DNA from: GCA-2730975 sp964576585
GTDB lineage: Bacteria; Verrucomicrobiota; Verrucomicrobiia; Opitutales; Seribacteraceae
Assembly (NCBI GenBank): GCA_964576585.1
Contig: CAZNWO010000041.1
Coordinates: 1-23,642, forward strand
DNA length: 23,642 nucleotides
Direction of reading: 5' to 3'
Below the pieces are notes generated by a model. It did no database searches. It saw only the letters and a program-made list of their open reading frames with translations, and was not told the origin of the DNA. How positions within the stretch are numbered: the stretch's first letter is position 1; every line of letters starts with the position of its first letter. Of this stretch, positions 15,565 to 21,600 are shown piece after piece. The position numbers and the translations under genes are program-made.

Positions 15565-17404
15565 CTCCAAGACCAAAGCTACCCCTAAAGGAAAAGCGAG
15601 GGCATCCAAGTCGTCGGCAAAGAAAACTCCCCCAAAGCCGGTTGCAGCAACGAAAGCTTCCCGTTCGAAAGCAACGGCATCTCCTGCAAAGGCCGCTTCA
15701 GCCGCAGCCCTTAAAAAGACCCCCAAGCCCCTCGACGACGCAATAACGGACAAGGTGCGAACCCTTATCCATCATTCGCGTGAACAAGGTTTCCTGACTT
15801 ACAAGGACATTGACAAAGCTTTGCCGGAGATTGCCAGTCAGCCAGAGGAGCTTCAGAACGTAATCTCCATACTCAACAACCTCGAGATCAAGATTCTCGA
15901 TAGCGCCGAAGTCGAACAATACAAGCAAAAGCAAGAGAAATCTGCCGAGGAACATGCCCGTACCACTCAATCGGACATGCTTGATGACCCCGTCCGGATG
16001 TACCTTAAGCAAATGGGGCAAGTTCCCCTGCTGACGCGTGAAGAGGAGGTTGAGATTTCCAAGCGAATAGAGAAAGCCGAATCCGGAGCCTTGAAGCTCC
16101 TTTTTTCAGTCGACTTGACGGCAGAGTTCCAGTTGGTGATGGCTCAAAACCTGATCGATCGGGAGGAAAGGTTCGATCGCGTGGTGTTGGACAAGAAGAT
16201 CGACAGCAGGGAAGCTTACTTCAGAAACCTAGCCAAGCAGATCTTGGCGGGGAACGACGTCATGGTGAAGCTGAAGAGGGCTTGGGATCAATCTTTGGTC
16301 GCCAAGAATGCAACCCAGCGGAAGAGAGCCAAGAACAGATTCTTGAAATACCGATCCATGTTGGCGCCGATCTTCAAGAAGTGCTGCTTCAAGCTAAAGA
16401 TTTTCGAGGACTTCATCGCGCAGATCAATCCCGACCTGAAAATCATCTCAAGGCACCTCAGGCACCTCTCCATGGCCAAGAAGGACACTGTAAAAGTGAA
16501 ACGCAAGGGGGTGAAGCTCGAGAAAGTCCGCAAAGAGCTTGAGCAATTCAAGCAGAAATACAGGCTGGAGCCAGAGGAACTAGTCTTGCTTATAAGGGAA
16601 GTTCGTCGCTTTATGCACGAAGTCCACAAGGCAAAGACGGAAATGGTGGAAGCAAACCTAAGGCTGGTCATTTCCATTGCCAAGAAATACACCAATCGAG
16701 GCTTGTCCTTCCTGGACTTGATTCAGGAAGGCAACATGGGGCTGATGAAGGCGGTCGAAAAATTCGAGTATCGCCGAGGCTACAAGTTTTCGACCTATGC
16801 CACATGGTGGATCCGCCAAGCCATTACCCGTTCGATTGCAGACCAAGCGCGCACCATCCGGATTCCCGTACACATGATCGAGACCTTGAACAAGGTCATG
16901 CAGATCCAGAAACAGCTGCTTCAGGAATTGGGACACGAGCCAACCGCCGATGAAGTGGCCGAGGAAATGGGACTACCCGCGGACAAAGTGCAGAACATCA
17001 TGAAAATGGCCCAACAGCCGATCTCCCTTCAGAGCCCCGTAGGAGACAGCGACGACACCAATTTCGGGGACTTCATTGAAGACAAAAGCGCGGAAAACCC
17101 CTACGACATGACGGCTTACTCGCTTCTCAGGGAAAAAATCATCGACGTACTGGATTCGCTGACCGACCGCGAAAGAAACGTACTTTCGCTTCGATTCGGG
17201 CTCAAGGACGGCTACAGCAGAACCTTGGAAGAGGTGGGTCGACAATTCAAGGTGACCAGGGAACGTATTCGACAAATCGAGGCAAAGGCACTAAGGAAGA
17301 TGCGTCATCCGACCCGCATTCGCCAGTTACACGGATTCTTCGAAGCCGACCAGAGTTCCGTGAACAAACCAAAGCCGGAAGCTTTGCGGCAATTGGGCCT
17401 GTAA
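15353..17404 (+). CDS. rpoD: Primary sigma factor RpoD with Lys/Ala-rich N-terminal extension
   Basis: The housekeeping sigma-70 factor that directs RNA polymerase to promoters; 683 aa. Residues 1-126 are Lys/Ala/Thr-rich, with about 35 Lys and no Asp or Glu. Sigma region 1.1 follows (~127-190), then 1.2 (DDPVRMYLKQMGQVPLLT, ~211), a non-conserved region, 2.1-2.4 (VEANLRLVISIAKKYTNRG to WWIRQAITRSI, ~431-500), region 3 (~510-590) and region 4 (LTDRERNVLSLRFGL and the helix-turn-helix VTRERIRQIEAKALRKM, ~603-655). ATG 15353 is the only ATG, GTG or TTG in this frame between an upstream stop (15311) and region 1.1, so it must be the start if 1.1 is translated. It lies inside dnaG, out of frame. 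No clear ribosome site; translational coupling to dnaG is plausible. Confidence 0.97.
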   Translation: MTTTKAKPRASKAKKTTAPKTASKRKPATKKATVAKKAPTAKKKARKPTAAKKAAPLSAKKGTTRKNTSSSSKTKATPKGKARASKSSAKKTPPKPVAATKASRSKATASPAKAASAAALKKTPKPLDDAITDKVRTLIHHSREQGFLTYKDIDKALPEIASQPEELQNVISILNNLEIKILDSAEVEQYKQKQEKSAEEHARTTQSDMLDDPVRMYLKQMGQVPLLTREEEVEISKRIEKAESGALKLLFSVDLTAEFQLVMAQNLIDREERFDRVVLDKKIDSREAYFRNLAKQILAGNDVMVKLKRAWDQSLVAKNATQRKRAKNRFLKYRSMLAPIFKKCCFKLKIFEDFIAQINPDLKIISRHLRHLSMAKKDTVKVKRKGVKLEKVRKELEQFKQKYRLEPEELVLLIREVRRFMHEVHKAKTEMVEANLRLVISIAKKYTNRGLSFLDLIQEGNMGLMKAVEKFEYRRGYKFSTYATWWIRQAITRSIADQARTIRIPVHMIETLNKVMQIQKQLLQELGHEPTADEVAEEMGLPADKVQNIMKMAQQPISLQSPVGDSDDTNFGDFIEDKSAENPYDMTAYSLLREKIIDVLDSLTDRERNVLSLRFGLKDGYSRTLEEVGRQFKVTRERIRQIEAKALRKMRHPTRIRQLHGFFEADQSSVNKPKPEALRQLGL

Positions 17405-17483
17405 GAGATCCTATCTGAAATTACTCTTCCCATCATCCCAAAAAGAGTTGCGCCGACAGGCCAACGTTAATAAGTTCTAGATC

Positions 17484-17798
17484 ATGATACTTCCGCACAA
17501 ACCCGCCTTGGCGTTCATCGGCAACTTCGGAGGAGGGGAAATAATCCTCATCTTCCTGATCGTGCTGTTGCTTTTTGGTGCCAAGAAAGTCCCGGAGCTA
17601 TTCAGGTCGCTGGGGAAAGGCGTCAAGGAATTCCGGAAAGCCAAGACCGAATGGGAGCAAGACATCAATGATGTCATGAATCAAGAGCCTCTAGAGGATC
17701 ACGACTTCAAGACTGAGTCCACAGAAGACGTCCACGCAACTTCAGAAGAAAGCGAAGAAGCAGTCCACCACGAGGGTGAGAAGCAAACTGCTTCCTGA
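17484..17798 (+). CDS. tatA: Twin-arginine translocase subunit TatA/E family
   Basis: 104 aa. The membrane protein that forms the oligomeric conduit of the Tat pathway for folded proteins. One N-terminal transmembrane helix (about 18-33, IILIFLIVLLLFG) begins after Glu19 and is followed by the family hinge FGAKKVPELFRSLGKGVKEFRKA, an amphipathic helix. The C-terminal ~45 residues are acidic and low-complexity, as usual. The FGAKKVPE signature fits TatA better than TatB. Only 79 bp separate it from rpoD. No tatC or tatB is seen in the window, so either a minimal TatAC system is encoded elsewhere or those genes lie outside. Confidence 0.9.
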   Translation: MILPHKPALAFIGNFGGGEIILIFLIVLLLFGAKKVPELFRSLGKGVKEFRKAKTEWEQDINDVMNQEPLEDHDFKTESTEDVHATSEESEEAVHHEGEKQTAS

Positions 17799-17818
17799 CC
17801 TTGAGAGTTTTGCCTCGT

Positions 17819-17836
17819 ATTACCCTAAAGGGTAAT
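17819..17836. terminator. Inverted repeat between convergent tatA and yciH genes
   Basis: A perfect 8-bp inverted repeat (ATTACCCT, 2-nt centre, AGGGTAAT), foldable as a 7-bp stem with a 4-nt loop. Its place, 21 bp after the tatA stop and 25 bp after the yciH stop, suits a bidirectional terminator. It has little GC and no clean T-run on the plus strand, so it would be a weak intrinsic terminator. Confidence 0.4.
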
Positions 17837-17860
17837 TAAGGCACTCTGGACACCAGCTCA

Positions 17861-18289
17861 TCACCCCCCTGCCAAGACAGGTCGGAAGCCCCTAACGGAG
17901 AGCCAGTCGCAGATTTGGTCTCGATGGTCGCCCTGAAGTTCCCATCGCTTATCAACGATGGATCCACCGGAACCTAGGCGCCTCTTCAATTCTCCCAGCA
18001 TTCGTTTTTGACGATCGACGGACAGCGAGGAAGGGAAACCAGTCACGGTAGTGACCGTCTTGCCACCCCTTCCAGCTTTCTCTCGACGAACGTCCAACCT
18101 TTCTCCCCTACCAATGACAGTAAGGTTGACCTTCTTCGCTTTGCCTTGAGTTCTCTCGGGTTCATTTGGACGATTTCCCAATCCCTTCAATTCCAGATTT
18201 CCGAAAGGATTGTCGACGAGTACTGAGTCCGTAGACTCCAAGGAAATCCGGTTCGCTTTCTTTTCGCTCTTCTTCAAAGTTGAACCCAA
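17861..18289 (-). CDS. yciH: SUI1/YciH-family translation factor-like protein
   Basis: 142 aa. The C-terminal ~85 residues match the SUI1/eIF1 fold seen in bacterial YciH: VRREKAGRGGKTVTTVTGF, then LKRRLGSGGSIVDKRWELQG, then RDQICDWLSVRGFRPVLAGG in the family's order and spacing. The bacterial proteins influence translation initiation fidelity, but the role of YciH itself is poorly settled. The N-terminal ~55 residues are basic, polar and probably disordered. No ATG lies upstream of the domain; the frame starts after a stop at plus 18302-18304, so the start is TTG at 18289 (or TTG at 18277). It lies 32 bp downstream of the small gene on the same strand, suggesting co-transcription. Confidence 0.85.
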   Translation of the reverse strand: MGSTLKKSEKKANRISLESTDSVLVDNPFGNLELKGLGNRPNEPERTQGKAKKVNLTVIGRGERLDVRREKAGRGGKTVTTVTGFPSSLSVDRQKRMLGELKRRLGSGGSIVDKRWELQGDHRDQICDWLSVRGFRPVLAGG

Positions 18290-18321
18290 GCCTAGCGATA
18301 ATCAGGTAAATTACAACAGGA

Positions 18322-18540
18322 TCAATTTCCGCATGTACCCTTTTCAGGTTCTCCTCCCTCAAGAAAAACCAACGCCTTTTGATAGCTTCGATTCTCAAGG
18401 AAGTGCCTCAAGCGTCCCGGCAATTCCTTGCCACGGTTGACCAGAATGTCGTCCAGTCCTCGAATAGCCTCGGACAAGTCTCCGGGCTTTGCTGCATCCG
18501 GCTTTGTAATGGTTCTCAAGTAGGGCAAGACCTCAAGCAT
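18322..18540 (-). CDS. Small conserved-looking protein upstream of yciH
   Basis: 72 aa from the ATG at 18540 (a TTG 14 codons earlier, 18582, is possible). The sequence is predicted helical, with LSEAIRGLDDILVNRGKELP then LRHFLENRSYQKALVFLEGG, and ends in GTCGN. I recall similar small hypothetical proteins in Verrucomicrobiota ending with an RHFLE-x-RSYQKAL-type motif, but no named family comes to mind. The gene is in the same orientation as yciH with a 32-bp spacer. Alternative reading: a non-coding stretch between yciH and the surface protein. The lack of a ribosome site weakens the call, but the amphipathic pattern and the tight spacing support it. Confidence 0.6.
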   Translation of the reverse strand: MLEVLPYLRTITKPDAAKPGDLSEAIRGLDDILVNRGKELPGRLRHFLENRSYQKALVFLEGGEPEKGTCGN

Positions 18541-18647
18541 AACAAAATCGTTTTTTTCGGAAGGGAACGCATGGAAAAACAATCGGATCCTAAATCAGCC
18601 CATGCAACGCAATCGATCGACAAGTTTCCCAAGAAGTGCTCATGGCT

Positions 18648-21600
18648 TTACTCTCCTGCCGAACTGCCTTCGGATACGTCCAGCCATTCGCTGTCGCTGT
18701 ATCGGAACAGCAGAACTCTGCCTCCAATGCTGCCAACGAAATAATGCCAGCTTCTCGAATTCTGGACGTAAAGATATGGGAACAATCCCTGACCCGTCCA
18801 AATCCAACCTAGCTCCTGATGCCAAAACCACACCTCGTTGTCTGCTGCAGGAGCAGGGAAAAGCCATCCCAACGACTCATGATTAATCCAGCCGTTACCG
18901 GAAAGGAAGAAATTACCGAACCAAGAACTTTTCCACCAACCTGGAGCCGACTCAACTAGCTCGGCCTTTGCCCAAGAAGGCCCTTGGGGTTGTTTAGGGG
19001 CAAAAAAGCTCTCCTGTGTTCCGTAGGCGATTCCCTCTCCGTTGGAAGCAAAGGCCCTAAAGAAATACCTCTTACCTTCCACAAGATTTGCCGGGGTTGC
19101 CCCGAACGAGCCGATACCTTCGGCAGCAAGCAGAACATGAGTAGAGTTCTCACCAACCGTGGGATCGGGCGACCTGCTGAGAGCGAACCCACGCTCAACT
19201 TTCCCTTGGATTGTACCAGAGTCGACAACTTCCCCTGAAAGAAGCAACATCTCCCTGACCGTGTCCTCGCGAAAAGACAAGGTCTCAACCACGGGTTTGA
19301 AAGAGTCCCCAACCAATACCACAAGGGTTTCCTCGACTAGAAAACCATGTGGGTCGGTGGTCTTGACTCGGATTTGGTGGGATTCTTTTTCCTCGAAATC
19401 AAAGGGCTTTTTCGTCCTGAGCACACCATTCTCGGACAAGGAGAAGAGCTCGCTACCTTCCGCCAGAACAAATTGAAATCCTCCGGAGTCATTCTGATCA
19501 ATCGCGTAGAAGGCGACAACGTTTCCGACCTGAGTTCCCGCAGGCAAATTCTCTTCAACCAAATCCCCCACCAGTCGGATCTTGGCAGGCTCGTAAACTA
19601 CGACTTTGCGGGAAACGCTTGTCGCCGGATTTCCCGCCCGATCGGTAAAAGCGTAAGTAAGCGAGTAAGTTCCGGGTGCATTGACGTCGACCTTGCCGAA
19701 AGAAGAAGCGGAGCCATTTCCGTCCAAAGAATCATACCAAACAGCGCCGGGATCCTTGAAGGGCGAAGAAAGCTGCAGCCAAATCTCCTCTTCTCCAAGC
19801 ATGGTTAGTTCGGGCTTGGTGGAATCCACCACGCGAACGACACGTGAAACTTCCTTGGCCTCATTGCCGGAGGAGTCCGTAAAACTGTAGGAAAGCCTGT
19901 AAACACCAGGTTGCTCATGGTTAACGACATCGGAACTCTGCAGGGAACCGTTACCATCGACGGCGTCCGTCCAGAAGGAACCTTGGTCTACGTATGGTTC
20001 GCCCGCTTCCAGCAAGATTTCCTCCTTGCCGCGGAGAGTGATCACTGGGGCTGTCCGATCCACGACTTGAATCTTTCTGGTCAAGGCTTCAGCAACATTG
20101 CCGGAGGAGTCGGCAAATACGAAGTTCAAGGAGTAAGTACCCGGCTTCGAGTAGTCCACGATTCCAATGCCCGACAAAGTGCCGTTGCCATCCACCGCAT
20201 CCGACCAAGTGGCGTTAAGATCAAGGTATGGAAGACCTGCCTCATGAACCACCGAAGAAGAACCGTTCAACCGAAGAAGCGGGGGCACGGTATCCCGGAC
20301 AACGATTGTGCGGAGGACGGGGTCTGCAGGATTGCCGGCGGCATCGGAGTACCTGTAGGTAAGAATGTAGGAACCTGGCTTATTAAAATCGACGGTTCCG
20401 TTTACCTCGGCTTGGCCGTGGCCATCAACTGCATCAACCCACAGAGCCCCCTGATCCTGATAAAACCCGAAGGTTTCGATCGCAATCTCGGGAAGACCTT
20501 GGAGGAAAAGGTTTGGCTTGGTCGTGTCCTGAACCGTAACCGTCCGATAAACGCGGGTCGCTTGGTTACCGGAAGCATCAACCGCATCGTAATGAACCTG
20601 GTACGTCCCCGGAGTCCCGATGTCCACAACACCTTGGGCAACGGAGGTGCCGTTGCTCTCCACTTTCCCCGAAGAGTCGATGGCATCGGTCCAGTAGGCT
20701 CCCGCGTCGACGTATTTCTCGAATGCCTCGTGAAAAACCTGAGCATCACCATTCAGGTGTATAATCGGCGAATGGTCGTCCATGTTCGACACGGGGATCA
20801 CGATCGGTTTCTCGAAACTGGCGTTGCGCTCGTCGTAAACGCGAACCCTGACGTAATATTTTTCGCGTTCCTCGTGGTCAAAGGCTCGGGCGGCATGGAG
20901 TCGGTTTTGCTCGATGTAAAAGGCGGGGTTGTCTAGGTCGCTGAAACCGCTGACCAACTCAAAACGATAAGTTCCCGAGCCATTGTCGTCACGATCCGAG
21001 GCTTGGATTTCTCCAGCCAAAGTTCCCGCAGGCTGGTTTTCAGGAAGACCCGGCAAGGTCACGTTCAGGTCATGAGGAGGATAGTTCGGAACAATTGCAA
21101 ACTCCAGAATGTTGTTGGCCTCGTCCCACTCCGGAAGACGCTGGTAGGAATCCACAAACGCAAAGATTTTCGGGGTCCACGAGGAGATGGGCAAGGTGAG
21201 GCTGGCAACTCCCCTGCCCGAAGGGGCCATGTCAGGCAATGATGCAACCCCGAGAGCAGTCCCGACGGTAAACGGATTACCATCGAAGAACCGAACTTTT
21301 GTATCCCTGATGATTCCACTGGAATTCTGGTCGTTCTCTACCGTCAGGTTCAGGGTGAAGTTCGCGTCCTCCATGTTGAAGGGCTCGATCTCCATTTCGA
21401 TGATTTTTAGATCCTGACCGGAAACGTAGAGATCGACGTACTTGGGGTCAGACCAAGTGAAGTCCTCGTCCCTGACTCGCAAACCCACCTGTCCCTGAAA
21501 AGTATGACCATAGGGTCCGACCTCAATGATCTGGCTGCCCTCCTGAAAAGTCCCCGTCCCATTAAGGTCCCAAGAGAACCCGGTAACGCTGTCGTAGAGA

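Noticed and set aside
15328..15753. 141-codon hydrophobic open frame on minus
   Set aside because: It is the reverse complement of the Lys/Ala-rich RpoD leader; AAG/GCC codons read backwards give Phe/Leu/Ala/Val, mimicking a membrane protein.
17440..17480. Possible sigma-70 promoter before tatA (TTGCGC ... TAATAA)
   Set aside because: Spacing is only 14 nt and the -35 match is weak; not reliable without transcript data.
18162..18398. 78-codon minus-strand open frame between yciH and the small gene
   Set aside because: Overlaps both better-supported frames, with no motif or ribosome site of its own.
19911..20936. 341-codon open frame on plus within the surface-protein region
   Set aside because: Runs opposite the DUF5011 array, whose periodic motifs prove the minus strand is coding; the long frame follows from repeated codon composition.
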